A stretch of 64,000 nucleotides of DNA, from positions 558,001-622,000 of the forward strand of contig NZ_FZPD01000002.1 of the NCBI RefSeq assembly GCF_900188325.1. Reading direction: 5' to 3'. Both the position numbers and the translations under genes were made by a program. The notes beneath the pieces are model-generated. The model searched no databases. It was not told where the DNA came from and saw only the letters and a list, made by a program, of their open reading frames with translations. Of the stretch, positions 53,477 through 62,624 are shown in pieces. The first letter of the stretch is position 1, and each line of letters starts with the position of its first letter. This DNA comes from Ekhidna lutea (GTDB taxonomy: Bacteria; Bacteroidota; Bacteroidia; Cytophagales; Cyclobacteriaceae).

Positions 53477-54097
53477 TTATTTATCTGGTTCTGCAATTGA
53501 GATCGCCTTAGGAATTCCAGCTCTTGCTTGTTGATACATTCTCTTCTCCACGTCCTTGCTTTGATCAAGCTCAAGAAATTCCTTAGATGTGATACCTACA
53601 CGCTCACCATAAATTTCGTTGTATGCAGCGTGTACTGCATCCAACACATCTATGTAAAGCTCGTAGCTAGTACCTCTATTTGCTTTAAATGAAACTACTG
53701 CCTTTTTTGGGTGATCAGAAGATTCCGGACTTTGCTTTGCTTTGACTTTCATCTGAGAAGGCAGGCTATTGTATGTATCAATACCCTCCTGATCAGGATT
53801 ACCAAAGTTTAAAACAAATGCCTTGACTTCTTCTTTCAACTCCGACATAGGCTTATTGTATGGCTCGTTCTCAACCAATAGTTGATCATTTGAGTTAGCC
53901 AATATCTTAAAGATATTTCGCTCCTGAAATTCAATTTCAGGCTGATCATCTTCCGGTGGAGGAGGCAGCTGCATTAGAATTCCCTTGTCATTTGCTATCG
54001 TGGTTGTTACCAGGAAGAAAATGAGCAAAAGGAAGGCAATGTCTGCCATAGAGCCAGAACTCACTTCCGGAGTACCTCTCTCTTTATTCCTCGCCAT
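53477..54097 (-). CDS. exbD: ExbD/TolR-family biopolymer transport protein (first copy)
   Basis: The 206-residue protein has the transmembrane helix MADIAFLLLIFFLVTTTIA (about 17-36) with the conserved Asp, then a periplasmic domain longer than that of E. coli ExbD. Its start overlaps the stop of the 100-residue membrane protein gene by one base. It and the second ExbD would form a heteromeric partner of ExbB. Paired ExbD genes are usual in Bacteroidota. Confidence 0.92.
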   Translation of the reverse strand: MARNKERGTPEVSSGSMADIAFLLLIFFLVTTTIANDKGILMQLPPPPEDDQPEIEFQERNIFKILANSNDQLLVENEPYNKPMSELKEEVKAFVLNFGNPDQEGIDTYNSLPSQMKVKAKQSPESSDHPKKAVVSFKANRGTSYELYIDVLDAVHAAYNEIYGERVGITSKEFLELDQSKDVEKRMYQQARAGIPKAISIAEPDK

Positions 54098-54399
54098 TAT
54101 TCAGCTGCTTTTTTGATTTCTGTGTATACAATTCCGCCAATCGCTCCGATTGCCAGTATGTAGAAGGTGGTTAACCCAGCTCCTACCATTTTTGCTGTTG
54201 TAGAAGAAGCATCTCCTTGTGGAGTTCCATCTGCCAAAAAGAATGACACAAGGAAAACAACAATTAATGCTCCAACTCCCATTCCCATCTTCTTTAACGA
54301 ATCCGGGTCTCCAAACGCCTTCACCAGTGGCATACCTACCGCAGTAAGCAAGCAAACACCAATGAGTATATATGATATAAATAATCCTACATCAACCAT
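54097..54399 (-). CDS. Small membrane protein of the exb operon
   Basis: The 100-residue protein has three predicted transmembrane helices (about 7-28, 41-56, 70-93) and no known domain. It lies between exbB (19 bp away) and the first exbD (one-base overlap), so it is very likely a working part of the same membrane complex. I recall similar small proteins in Bacteroidota exb loci. Function is unknown. Confidence 0.8.
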   Translation of the reverse strand: MVDVGLFISYILIGVCLLTAVGMPLVKAFGDPDSLKKMGMGVGALIVVFLVSFFLADGTPQGDASSTTAKMVGAGLTTFYILAIGAIGGIVYTEIKKAAE

Positions 54400-54418
54400 A
54401 GTCTAATCTATTTTTAGA

Positions 54419-55255
54419 TTACTTAGAAAGATTGTGCTTCACAAGAAGGTCTACCAAAGAGATAGATGCATCTTCCATGCTGTTCACGATTGAATCTACT
54501 TTAGAAACCAGGTAGTTGTAGAAAAGCTGAAGAATTACAGCCACAATCAAACCACCAACAGTTGTCAAAAGTGCCACTTTAATACCGCTTGCCACAAGAG
54601 CAGGGGATACATCACCAGCCTCAGCAATAGCATCGAAAGCTTCGATCATACCAATTACAGTACCCATGAAACCAAGCATCGGAGCAAGTGAGATGAAAAG
54701 TGAGATCCAGATCATTCCTCTTTCAAGTTTGCCCATTTCAACTGAACCGTAAGCAATGATTGACTTCTCAACCATTTCGATTCCTTCAGACATTCTCATC
54801 AGACCTTGTGTAAAGATTGAAGCAACCGGGCCTCTTGTGTTTCTGCAAACTTCTTTAGCTGCATCTGCACCACCAGCATTCAATGCATCTTCAACATCAG
54901 CAAGAAGCTTTTTAGTATTGGTAGATGCCATATTAAGGTGAATGATTCTTTCAATAGCAATAGCCAGTCCAAGAATCAAACACGCAAGAACGATACCCAT
55001 AAAGGTAGGTCCACCATCAATGAACTGTTCTTTTACTACCTGGTGAAATCCTTTAGATGGAGCAGCTTCTTCTTCAGGAGCAACAATCTCTGCGATTTCT
55101 TCTACAGGCTCTTCGTATACTTCTTCGGCCTGTGCTGAGTCAACAGCTGCGGAATCTACTTCAGTAGAATCATTTGCCGAGTCAGAAAAACCCTGAGCAG
55201 TAGCACTGAAGGTGAATACACCTGCCAACATTAAGAGAGTCAATAACTTTTTCAT
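54419..55255 (-). CDS. exbB: ExbB/TolQ/MotA-family proton channel protein
   Basis: The 278-residue protein has a signal-peptide-like N-terminus, an acidic low-complexity segment (about 25-65), and the ExbB core with helices near 77-95, 180-200 and 220-245. The core contains LGFMGTVIGMIEAFDAIAEAG and GLIVAVILQLFYNYL. It forms the proton pore that energises TonB-dependent outer-membrane transport. It is the first gene of a four-gene operon and has a TTTG at a suitable place upstream but only a weak -7 box. Confidence 0.93.
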   Translation of the reverse strand: MKKLLTLLMLAGVFTFSATAQGFSDSANDSTEVDSAAVDSAQAEEVYEEPVEEIAEIVAPEEEAAPSKGFHQVVKEQFIDGGPTFMGIVLACLILGLAIAIERIIHLNMASTNTKKLLADVEDALNAGGADAAKEVCRNTRGPVASIFTQGLMRMSEGIEMVEKSIIAYGSVEMGKLERGMIWISLFISLAPMLGFMGTVIGMIEAFDAIAEAGDVSPALVASGIKVALLTTVGGLIVAVILQLFYNYLVSKVDSIVNSMEDASISLVDLLVKHNLSK

Positions 55256-55397
55256 AATTCAGTCTTCTAAGTTAAGTCTTCGGTTTAGTTTAAATATTTA
55301 AGTTTTAGTAAAATCCAAATTTGCATTTTCATTCCCACAAAATTCGCACCACTCATCAAAAATTGTCGAATTCCGCAGACTTTACTCTGCAAAATCG

Positions 55398-55485
55398 CAG
55401 AGAGGAAGGGATTCGAACCCTCGATACCCTTTTGGGGTATACACACTTTCCAGGCGTGCGCCTTCGACCACTCGGCCACCTCTCT
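55398..55485 (-). tRNA. tRNA-Ser (anticodon GGA)
   Basis: On the minus strand AGAGAGG (55479-55485) pairs with CCTCTCT (55399-55405), with G as discriminator base. The D arm GCCGAGTGGTCGAAGGC, the anticodon loop CTGGAAA (anticodon GGA at 55449-55451), a long variable arm TACCCCAAAAGGGTA and the T loop TTCGAAT are all present. The CCA end is not encoded. Confidence 0.97.
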
Positions 55486-55576
55486 GTGGTCCGCCACTTT
55501 TTGACGGGCTACAAATAAATCATGAAAAATACCTTTATGCAAGTTTTATCCCAACATCAAGGTTATTCTATGACAT

Positions 55577-56638
55577 TCATTCTTCAACTAAGTCCATCTC
55601 TCCAGCCAGAGAATGAGTTAACTGATGTTTAAGTGCTGTTTTATCCTTTGATCCCAGCAAAAACATCATTTTAGTAATTGCGGCCTCTGTAGTAATGTCT
55701 CCGCCACTTAAAACCCCTATATCGTTTAATTTTTTACTTGTCTCATACCTACCCTGCTCCACTTCTCCACCAATACATTGGCTTACATTTAGAATTGTTT
55801 TCCCTTCATCAATTGAATCGCTTAGGCATTTGATAAACCAACTTGATTTCATTGTATTACCTGATCCAAAGGATTCTAACACAATACCTTCAATGTTCTC
55901 GTCGCTAAGGATAGCCCTAACTGCTGTCTCAGTGATACCTGGGAATATTTTCAGAATTGTCACTTTATCACTAAGGTTGTTACTAACCTTTAGTTTGGAC
56001 TTACGGTCATACGGCTTTAAAGCTGAATAATTAAATTCAATTTCAATTCCAGCTTCAGCTAATACCGGATAGTTTTCTGACTCGAAGGCTGCAAAAGTGC
56101 TACTCCGTATCTTTTGAGAACGTGACCCTCGTAGTAACATGTAATTGAAATAGACGCACACTTCGCTTACAATTGGCCTACCTTCATTATGTGCTGCTGC
56201 AATTTCCAATGCAGTGATTAGGTTTTCGCGAGCATCTGACCGAATTGACCCTATTGGCATTTGAGCCCCGGTAAATATCACTGGCTTATTTAACCCAACG
56301 AGCATATAGCTCAACATGGATGCAGAATAAGCCATGGTATCTGTACCATGAAGAATCACAAAAGCATCATATTGAGCATAATTTTCCTCAATGATATATG
56401 CCATATCTTTCCAGTCCTGTAGTCCAATATTGGATGAATCAATGGGCTTGGGAAATGAGATGACAGTGAGCTTGATGCCCAATTGCCTAAGCTCAGGAAC
56501 TCGATCTACCACCTTCCCAAAATTGAATGGTGCGAGTGCCCCACTTGCATCCTGAATCATACCGAAAGTACCTCCGGTATAAATGATAAGAACGGATCGA
56601 TCACCCGTGTCATTGATATTTACAATCTTGTATTTCAA
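55577..56638 (-). CDS. ansA: Type I L-asparaginase
   Basis: The 353-residue protein has the two catalytic threonine segments IYTGGTFGMIQ and ILHGTDTMAYSASML, plus FTGAQMPIGSIRSDARENLITAL. No signal peptide is seen, which fits the cytoplasmic type I enzyme. It hydrolyses L-asparagine to aspartate and ammonia. It is the last gene of the seven-gene run starting at 61658 and follows the TatD gene by 5 bp. Confidence 0.93.
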   Translation of the reverse strand: MKYKIVNINDTGDRSVLIIYTGGTFGMIQDASGALAPFNFGKVVDRVPELRQLGIKLTVISFPKPIDSSNIGLQDWKDMAYIIEENYAQYDAFVILHGTDTMAYSASMLSYMLVGLNKPVIFTGAQMPIGSIRSDARENLITALEIAAAHNEGRPIVSEVCVYFNYMLLRGSRSQKIRSSTFAAFESENYPVLAEAGIEIEFNYSALKPYDRKSKLKVSNNLSDKVTILKIFPGITETAVRAILSDENIEGIVLESFGSGNTMKSSWFIKCLSDSIDEGKTILNVSQCIGGEVEQGRYETSKKLNDIGVLSGGDITTEAAITKMMFLLGSKDKTALKHQLTHSLAGEMDLVEE

Positions 56639-56643
56639 GTCTG

Positions 56644-57414
56644 TTATTTTTCAGAGGGGAAAAATAGCGCATTTGCATTAGCTGTTGTCAATTCATCCAC
56701 TGCTTCTTTTGACAATTCTAAATAGCTAGCAACCTTTTCGGCAATTATTGAAGTATATGCCGGCTCATTTCGCTTGCCTCGATGAGGTGCCGGAGTGAGG
56801 TATGGACTGTCTGTTTCCAGAATAATTTTTGTCCGATCAAGATGTGGGATGACCTGATCCATCCCTCCATTCTTGAAGGTACTGACTCCTCCAAGCCCCA
56901 TGTAAAAACCAAAGTCAGTTATCTTCTTTCCCTGATCTACCGACCCTGTAAAACAGTGAAAAACACCTCTCAATCCCTTGCCTTCATATTCTGCAACCAA
57001 GTCAATGGTTTCATCAATGGTTTCTCTGCAATGGATCACAATGGGTAATTCATGCTTTAGCGCCAAATCACATTGAAAACGAAAAGCCTCTTTCTGTTGC
57101 TCCCAGAAGGTTTTGTCCCAATAGAGATCTGTGCCCATCTCTCCTATTGCCAGGAACTTCCGCTTATTCAGCCATTCTTCAACGAGTTGTAGTTCCTTTT
57201 CAAAATCCTCTTTGACTGAACATGGATGAAGGCCCATCATTGGATAACAGATGTCCGGGTACTTTTCTTCAAGCGCCAGCATTGAGTCAATGGAAGTACT
57301 ATCAATATTTGGAAGAAGGATTCTTTTTACGCCCTTTTCAAGTGCTCGCTCGATAACCGCATCTCTGTCTTCATCAAAATGCTCGAGGTAAATATGTGCG
57401 TGGGTGTCTATCAT
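56644..57414 (-). CDS. TatD-family metal-dependent hydrolase
   Basis: The 256-residue protein has the TatD metal-site motifs DTHAHIYLEHF, GEMGTDLYWD, PIVIHCRE, FHCFTGS and ETDSPYLTPAPHRGKRNEP. Family members are Mg-dependent DNases or deoxyribonucleases. The exact substrate is not proven for most. Its start overlaps the stop of the polysaccharide deacetylase gene by 4 bp. Confidence 0.93.
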   Translation of the reverse strand: MIDTHAHIYLEHFDEDRDAVIERALEKGVKRILLPNIDSTSIDSMLALEEKYPDICYPMMGLHPCSVKEDFEKELQLVEEWLNKRKFLAIGEMGTDLYWDKTFWEQQKEAFRFQCDLALKHELPIVIHCRETIDETIDLVAEYEGKGLRGVFHCFTGSVDQGKKITDFGFYMGLGGVSTFKNGGMDQVIPHLDRTKIILETDSPYLTPAPHRGKRNEPAYTSIIAEKVASYLELSKEAVDELTTANANALFFPSEK

Positions 57415-58031
57415 TTAATTGCTTCAAATTTCAATCCTTTTTCTTGGAAATGGGTAAGGATTTCAGGAAGAATAACCTGAAGATTTTTAAAGGCTTTCTG
57501 GCTATCATGAAATACAAGGATATGGCCTGTTTGAGCTTGTTTCAATAGTTTGATTGAGTTATGAGGGCTTACCCCTGAATCAAAATCATAGGATACATAC
57601 GTCCACATAATGATTCTTTTATTTTCTAGTCTATGAATTTGTCGCTTTCTAATACGACCATAGGGAGGACGAAAAAGATCACTTTGAACCCCGATTTCAT
57701 TCAATATAGTATCACATGCTTTAATGTCGTTTAAGTAAACCTCATCAGGAGTACTCCAACCGCTTAAGTGATTAAACCCATGGTTGCCAATAGAATGACC
57801 TCTTTTTGTAATTTCCAGGGCTAATTCGGGAAACTTCACTAGCTGCCTTCCCTCACAGAAAAAAGTTCCTTTCCCATTCACTTTATCTAGTTCATCGAGA
57901 ACCCAGGGAGTCACTTCAGGATCAGGTCCATCATCAAAAGTTATAAAAATGGATCGCTCTGTTGGTAATCGCCAGGTTAAATTAGGGTACCAACTTCTTA
58001 CAATCCAAGGTGTCCTGAAAAAACGAATCAT
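57411..58031 (-). CDS. Polysaccharide deacetylase-family protein
   Basis: The 206-residue protein has the NodB homology motifs: FITFDDGPDPEVTPWVL (catalytic Asp and metal Asp), HSIGNHGFNHLSG (metal His pair) and FRPPYGRIRKRQI, and HILVFHDSQ near the end. It removes acyl groups from sugars in peptidoglycan or another glycan. No clear signal peptide is present, so its place in the cell is unclear. It overlaps both neighbours by 4 bp. Confidence 0.92.
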   Translation of the reverse strand: MIRFFRTPWIVRSWYPNLTWRLPTERSIFITFDDGPDPEVTPWVLDELDKVNGKGTFFCEGRQLVKFPELALEITKRGHSIGNHGFNHLSGWSTPDEVYLNDIKACDTILNEIGVQSDLFRPPYGRIRKRQIHRLENKRIIMWTYVSYDFDSGVSPHNSIKLLKQAQTGHILVFHDSQKAFKNLQVILPEILTHFQEKGLKFEAIK

Positions 58032-59215
58032 TTGTTTTGAATGCGGCAGGAAAGCATGGTGATATCGTCATGATAAGGCTTTGCACCTTTAAAGTCATTC
58101 AATGCTTTCAGAATTTGATTATGAAACTCGGATAAATCTTCCGGGCAATCCCCTTTCACGATCTCAACCAGTCGGTCAAATTCAAAGGCTTCATCGGCCT
58201 CATTGAACGTTTCAGTTAGTCCATCTGTGTAGGTAAACAAAAAGAATTCATCCAACCCTTCTAAAAGCTTTGTCTCAATGAAAGGCAAAGGATCAAACAT
58301 CCCAAGCACTGTGGTGCCATCATTCAGCAACTCGATCTTATCGTTATGCTTTAGAATGATCTCATTATGCCCACAATTAATGTATTCCAGTTTCTTTGTC
58401 TTGAAATCATAGATTCCGGCGAAAAACGTGATGAAATTCTCAGCATTTCCACTCACGAATGTGCTGTGGTTGAGCTCAGTCACAATTTCTTCTAGACTTT
58501 TCGTTTGGCGAACGAGCGCCCTCAGGGAAGCCTGGAAATTAGACATTAGCAAAGCCGCCGGAACACCTTTCCCTGACACATCAGCAATACAAGCTAGGAA
58601 CTTATTCTCATCTATCTGAATGTAATCATAGTAGTCGCCACCTACATCATGGTGCGGCAGATAGAACGCTTCGATCTGCAACCGCTCGATCTTAGGTAGT
58701 TCTTTCGGAAAGAGAAAGTTTTGAACCTTCTTCGCAATTTCCAGCTCTCTCCGATACGCTTCCTGTTCCATCTGCTGTCTGGCCAGTCGCTTATTCTCGA
58801 TTGCCACCAAAATGATATTTGTGAGTGCATTCAGGAACCGATTTTGTACGCCAAGCTTTGAATCCGATTCAATGAAAACGACTGCCAGCAGTTTGCTTTT
58901 ATGATAAACAGGAAACACTGAATCAAACTCATCAAATGAGGTTTCGGTGACACCCATTTTGTTTTCAAGCTCCTGATATTTCTTTGGCAGCTCGCTCCCG
59001 ATCAGGTTATTCTTCGTTCCGAAATTTACCCGACACACCCATTTTTCATTCTGTTGCGTGTATAGGGCAAGCTTATTGATCTTCAAATCTGCCAGTAGGG
59101 TGAACTTGTAAATTTTCAGCAGGTCATCCTCAGGCAGGTTATTGTTAACCGCCTGGGTAACTTCCAGCAGCGCATTGAGTTGCAAATCTTTTATGTCGAT
59201 GGAAGTTTCCTTCAC
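58028..59215 (-). CDS. SpoIIE/RsbU-type PP2C phosphatase with GAF-like sensor
   Basis: The 395-residue protein has an N-terminal GAF-like region (about 1-150), a coiled-coil segment (about 150-170) and a PP2C_SpoIIE domain. The domain shows PHHDVGGDYYDYI, ADVSGKGVPAALLMS, YINCGHNEIILKH and FTYTDGLTE, including the metal-binding Asp residues. Such enzymes dephosphorylate anti-sigma-factor antagonists and act in partner-switching control. It overlaps the small gene upstream and the deacetylase gene downstream by 4 bp each. Confidence 0.93.
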   Translation of the reverse strand: MKETSIDIKDLQLNALLEVTQAVNNNLPEDDLLKIYKFTLLADLKINKLALYTQQNEKWVCRVNFGTKNNLIGSELPKKYQELENKMGVTETSFDEFDSVFPVYHKSKLLAVVFIESDSKLGVQNRFLNALTNIILVAIENKRLARQQMEQEAYRRELEIAKKVQNFLFPKELPKIERLQIEAFYLPHHDVGGDYYDYIQIDENKFLACIADVSGKGVPAALLMSNFQASLRALVRQTKSLEEIVTELNHSTFVSGNAENFITFFAGIYDFKTKKLEYINCGHNEIILKHNDKIELLNDGTTVLGMFDPLPFIETKLLEGLDEFFLFTYTDGLTETFNEADEAFEFDRLVEIVKGDCPEDLSEFHNQILKALNDFKGAKPYHDDITMLSCRIQNK

Positions 59216-59466
59216 TGAGTGTTGTGTTTAAATAGTCCTTTTTTGGAAGCAAGGTAGAAATATGATTGGTAGTCCTTTTCCATGTTCAGTTGATCTAGCT
59301 CCGATTCCTCATCCACATTCTTATACACCCTGACCCATCCTTTCTTAGCCATCCCGCTCAGGTTTTTAGCCAGCTCCTCGTCCGTCAAATCAATGGCTTC
59401 TTTTAAGTCTTTGTAGGCTGTAACGAAATAAAGCTCGTCAATTATATCAAACTCCGCGTCTGTCAT
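59212..59466 (-). CDS. Small winged-helix-like protein of unknown function
   Basis: The 84-residue protein has a helix pattern and a GWVRVYKN segment that resemble a winged helix (FDIIDELYFVTAYKDLKEAIDLTDEELAKNL). No characterised family is recognised. Its start overlaps the glycosyltransferase stop by 4 bp, and its stop overlaps the phosphatase start by 4 bp. That placement suggests coupled translation and a role with the phosphatase. DNA binding is inference only. Confidence 0.65.
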   Translation of the reverse strand: MTDAEFDIIDELYFVTAYKDLKEAIDLTDEELAKNLSGMAKKGWVRVYKNVDEESELDQLNMEKDYQSYFYLASKKGLFKHNTQ

Positions 59467-60575
59467 CCGTATTTCCTTCCTTTCCAGGTGTATGAACCAA
59501 AGATAGAGTTCATACCCATGAATAAAACGTGCAACGGATAAATAATTTGGAAGAGTAGCAAAGGAAAGAAGCTGCTCCTACCTCCCATGAACCTGTTCAC
59601 CGGAGACACAAAAAATAAAAGAACTAAGAATCGCATAATTGCAATGCCTGTAATGAACACATCATCAACAATACCCAAAATAGCTCCCGCAATTGCTCCA
59701 TAAAAAATCAAGTAGTCAAGGAAAAAAAGGATGGCACTTATTCTCACCTTCCAGTTTTTATTGTACTTCCACTTACTCGTCCATCTGGTTCGTTGATTCA
59801 CGAAAGAACGAAGTTTTGAGTGTGCTGGAGTACAAACTACGGCCTCCTTAGACTGAAGGAATATGGTAGAATGCGGAAACTTCCGCATGATATTGAAAAG
59901 CAGAAATTCATCATCACCGGATGGAGTAAACAAGTTATCGGTATAGCCGCCTACCTCCTCGAAAGCAGCCTTTTTAAATCCCAGGTTTGCACCACTGCAC
60001 ATGCTTGGGTTTTCTTCTGAAATAGTTACCGCACCAAAACCAATCAGCCCTGCGAACTCCACCTGCTGCAATCGAGCGAAAATTCCTCTTCCCTCGATAG
60101 CCACCGGCCCTGCAACCATATTTACCTCTTTGCCAAATGCATCGCTATATGACCTAATCCAACTTTCACCAAACCAACAATCCGCATCGGTGGTGAGAAT
60201 AGTTTCATACTTCGCTGCTTTTACTCCAGCTGTCAAGGCATGCTTTTTACCCTGCTTTGTTGGGTCACTAAGCTGCACAAGCCGTAGATTCAAATTGAGA
60301 GATGGTATTAGCTGATTAACAATCTGAGCAGTGTCATCTTCAGAAAAATCATCAATCACAATCACTTCAAATAGCTCTTTCGGATAGTGCTGACTTTCCA
60401 GATTCTTCAGAATAGTCTGAATATTGGTGGCCTCATTTCTGACAGGGATAATTACTGAAAATGAAATCTTATTCCCACTTTTCTCCACCACAGGAATCTT
60501 CCTCCACCCCTGAGCCAGTCGCAGGTAAAAGAGGACATGAAGTAACGTAAAAGCCGTGATCAGGATCATCATCAC
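59463..60575 (-). CDS. Family 2 glycosyltransferase
   Basis: The 370-residue protein has one N-terminal hydrophobic segment (about 1-18), a GT-A domain with VIDDFSEDDT, TDADCWFG (DxD), the segment GDDEFLL and the QRTRWTSKWKYNKNW motif of processive GT2 enzymes, then three C-terminal transmembrane helices. It makes a membrane-bound glycan or glycolipid at the inner membrane. It follows the LPG-synthase-type gene by 6 bp. Confidence 0.92.
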   Translation of the reverse strand: MMMILITAFTLLHVLFYLRLAQGWRKIPVVEKSGNKISFSVIIPVRNEATNIQTILKNLESQHYPKELFEVIVIDDFSEDDTAQIVNQLIPSLNLNLRLVQLSDPTKQGKKHALTAGVKAAKYETILTTDADCWFGESWIRSYSDAFGKEVNMVAGPVAIEGRGIFARLQQVEFAGLIGFGAVTISEENPSMCSGANLGFKKAAFEEVGGYTDNLFTPSGDDEFLLFNIMRKFPHSTIFLQSKEAVVCTPAHSKLRSFVNQRTRWTSKWKYNKNWKVRISAILFFLDYLIFYGAIAGAILGIVDDVFITGIAIMRFLVLLFFVSPVNRFMGGRSSFFPLLLFQIIYPLHVLFMGMNSIFGSYTWKGRKYG

Positions 60576-60581
60576 GCAATG

Positions 60582-61658
60582 TTAACCTGAATAATTTGAG
60601 GTAAGCTTTATTCCCCAGACAAAAACTAATCCAACAAGCGAGGGGATCACCGTATTGATGACCCAGATGAGAAAAATTGGAATGACCACCAGCTGCAGGT
60701 CATTCACCAGTGGCTCAAAAAACAAGATGCCCGAAGCTTCCCGTATCCCAACTCCACCGAAAAACAGCGGCAGTGCGGTACGTATAAGGAAAATCCAACC
60801 TATCCCGGCGATGATTGAATCGACTGGAAGAAACGGAAGGAATGCTGTGAGGAGTAAGTAAAACTGAAACACGAAAGTCAGATAACGCAAGAGGGAAATG
60901 CCAATGATTCGAATCAAAAGCTGTCTGGGCAATTCCTTAAAGTAGGTTAGAAATCGATTTTCAGACTTTTTGAACAACCACCTTATCAGTGGAATTCCAA
61001 ACAGGATGATTAATATAAACCAGCCGTTCATCTCGTACTCCAAGGCAAGCTGACTAACTCCATACAGTCCCAAAACCAGCGTAAAAAAAAGCATAATACC
61101 CCTATTCAGGATAGCAGCCGAAGTGGTCTGATACTTATCTCGTTGTTGAGAAATACGAGCGATAAGGTCACCAGAAGTGAGTGGGAGCACCCAGTTTAAT
61201 GCCAGGCCACTCAGAATCACATTCCAAGCTTTTCTGATTGAAATGGGATCGAAACTTTGCAAAGACACCTTCCAGCGCAAAGCTTCCAGATACCAGTTCA
61301 AGATCATTAGGAAAAAGACAAAACCGAGGGTAAGTCCAAATGATTTCGGCCATTTGATTTCATTTAGGTTTATTGATTGATCCTGGAACTTGGTTGTGAT
61401 GAAATAAAGACACGTAACTAATAAAGCAATCTTCAAGAATGCTATTAGCCAGGGTTTACTTAAATGAGATTGTCTGTACTCTTCGATTTGCTCCTTTGAT
61501 TTTTTGTAACAAGAGACTTCAAGTTTACTTTCACTTTTTTTCTTGCCGCGGTGGCGAACCACTGAAAAAAGTGACAAACTCAAAGCTCGTACAAAATTAA
61601 ATGTGCTGCCAAATTTTCTTACCCGCCCTCCTTTTCGCAGCGTTTTTCCTAAGTTCAT
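60582..61658 (-). CDS. Lysylphosphatidylglycerol synthase-type transmembrane protein (UPF0104)
   Basis: The 358-residue protein has a basic N-terminus (1-65), then about eight transmembrane helices with the family motifs LNWVLPLTSGDLIARI and LPLFFGGVGIREASGILF. It is a relative of the flippase part of MprF, without the lysyl-transfer domain. Proteins of this type often work beside glycosyltransferases in lipid modification or movement. The basic region before the first helix is unusually long, so the true start may lie further in, but no later ATG precedes the helices. Confidence 0.8.
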   Translation of the reverse strand: MNLGKTLRKGGRVRKFGSTFNFVRALSLSLFSVVRHRGKKKSESKLEVSCYKKSKEQIEEYRQSHLSKPWLIAFLKIALLVTCLYFITTKFQDQSINLNEIKWPKSFGLTLGFVFFLMILNWYLEALRWKVSLQSFDPISIRKAWNVILSGLALNWVLPLTSGDLIARISQQRDKYQTTSAAILNRGIMLFFTLVLGLYGVSQLALEYEMNGWFILIILFGIPLIRWLFKKSENRFLTYFKELPRQLLIRIIGISLLRYLTFVFQFYLLLTAFLPFLPVDSIIAGIGWIFLIRTALPLFFGGVGIREASGILFFEPLVNDLQLVVIPIFLIWVINTVIPSLVGLVFVWGIKLTSNYSG

Positions 61659-61680
61659 TCAAAGACACTAATTTGCATCT

Positions 61681-62235
61681 GTGGCGATTAAAGAGCGAAT
61701 CATTTTAGGAATAGACCCGGGCACGAATGTAATGGGATATGGATTGATCCATTGCAAAGGTGAAAAAATGAGCGTTATCCAGTTTGGGGTAATCCATCTC
61801 AGCAAGTATAAAAACCATGAGATAAAACTCAAGAAAATTTTTGATCGGGTGACGGAGCTCCTGAAAGAATACCTACCCGATGAAGTCGCGCTGGAAGCTC
61901 CTTTCTTTGGAAAGAATGTGCAGTCCATGCTTAAGCTTGGACGAGCGCAGGGTGTCGCAATGGCCGCCGCACTGAACAGAGATATGCCCATTCATGAATA
62001 TGCCCCTAAAAAGGTGAAGCAATCCGTAACCGGCAATGGCAATGCCAGCAAGGAGCAGGTGGCCAATATGATCCAGATGCTGTTGAAATTTGAAGATGCG
62101 CCCAAACTTATGGATGCCACGGATGCACTTGCGGTAGCGATTTGTCATCATTATACTTCCAAGTCGCCGCTCGGAGGCGGTGGTAAGAAAAGCTGGAAAG
62201 CGTTTATTTCTGATAATCCTGGGAGGGTGAAGTGA
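61681..62235 (+). CDS. ruvC: Crossover junction endodeoxyribonuclease RuvC
   Basis: The 184-residue protein starts at a GTG and has the RuvC fold with [13 protein letters not shown] (catalytic Asp), [20 protein letters not shown] (catalytic Glu) and [12 protein letters not shown] (catalytic Asp). It cuts Holliday junctions made by RuvAB in DNA repair. The start is 22 bp from the divergent LPG-synthase-type gene, so the two promoters must lie in or near each other's 5' ends. Confidence 0.95.
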   Translation: MAIKERIILGIDPGTNVMGYGLIHCKGEKMSVIQFGVIHLSKYKNHEIKLKKIFDRVTELLKEYLPDEVALEAPFFGKNVQSMLKLGRAQGVAMAAALNRDMPIHEYAPKKVKQSVTGNGNASKEQVANMIQMLLKFEDAPKLMDATDALAVAICHHYTSKSPLGGGGKKSWKAFISDNPGRVK

Positions 62236-62287
62236 GCTGGTGTAAAAGGTGAGCAACATCCCCCTGCCATTACACAACTCCAACGCA

Positions 62288-62303
62288 CCCCCTTCAAAGG
62301 GGG
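62288..62303. repeat. Short CCCCCTT/AAGGGGG palindrome
   Basis: CCCCCTT and AAGGGGG are separated by CA in the 110-bp gap between ruvC and the convergent toxin gene. It is of the C-rich/G-rich palindrome type also seen at 7296 and may end both transcripts. Confidence 0.5.
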
Positions 62304-62345
62304 ATTTAGCGGTTTCGGGACGGTTCAGTCGCCTCGAGTATAATT

Positions 62346-62624
62346 TCATTTATCTCCGCAAAGCGAATGGGCACTTAATACGTATACAGTAACTACTCTT
62401 TCTTTGATAGCATAAACCAACCGATGTTTTCTGTTAATCCGCCTGGAGTATAAACCAGCCAATTCGTGCTTTAACATTTCAGGCTGCCCAGTTCCTGTTT
62501 TTGGATGTTCCATTAGCTCGTTAAGTAATCGTTGTATCTTCTTTAAAATTGATTGATCTCCAGCCTTTTTGTGTTTTTCTATGTCTTCCAATGCCTGATC
62601 TGAGAATTCTAACGTATAGCTCAT
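62346..62624 (-). CDS. yoeB: YoeB-family toxin with altered C-terminal catalytic motif
   Basis: The 92-residue protein aligns well with E. coli YoeB: Glu49 in GQPEMLKHEL and the segment SRRINRKHRLVY with the conserved Arg. The usual end GHY (catalytic His-Tyr) is replaced: YVLSAHSLCGDK puts Leu88 and Cys89 at those places, with a His two residues earlier. YoeB is an RNase that cuts mRNA on the ribosome. The changes may weaken or alter activity. It overlaps the antitoxin gene by 4 bp. Confidence 0.85.
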   Translation of the reverse strand: MSYTLEFSDQALEDIEKHKKAGDQSILKKIQRLLNELMEHPKTGTGQPEMLKHELAGLYSRRINRKHRLVYAIKERVVTVYVLSAHSLCGDK

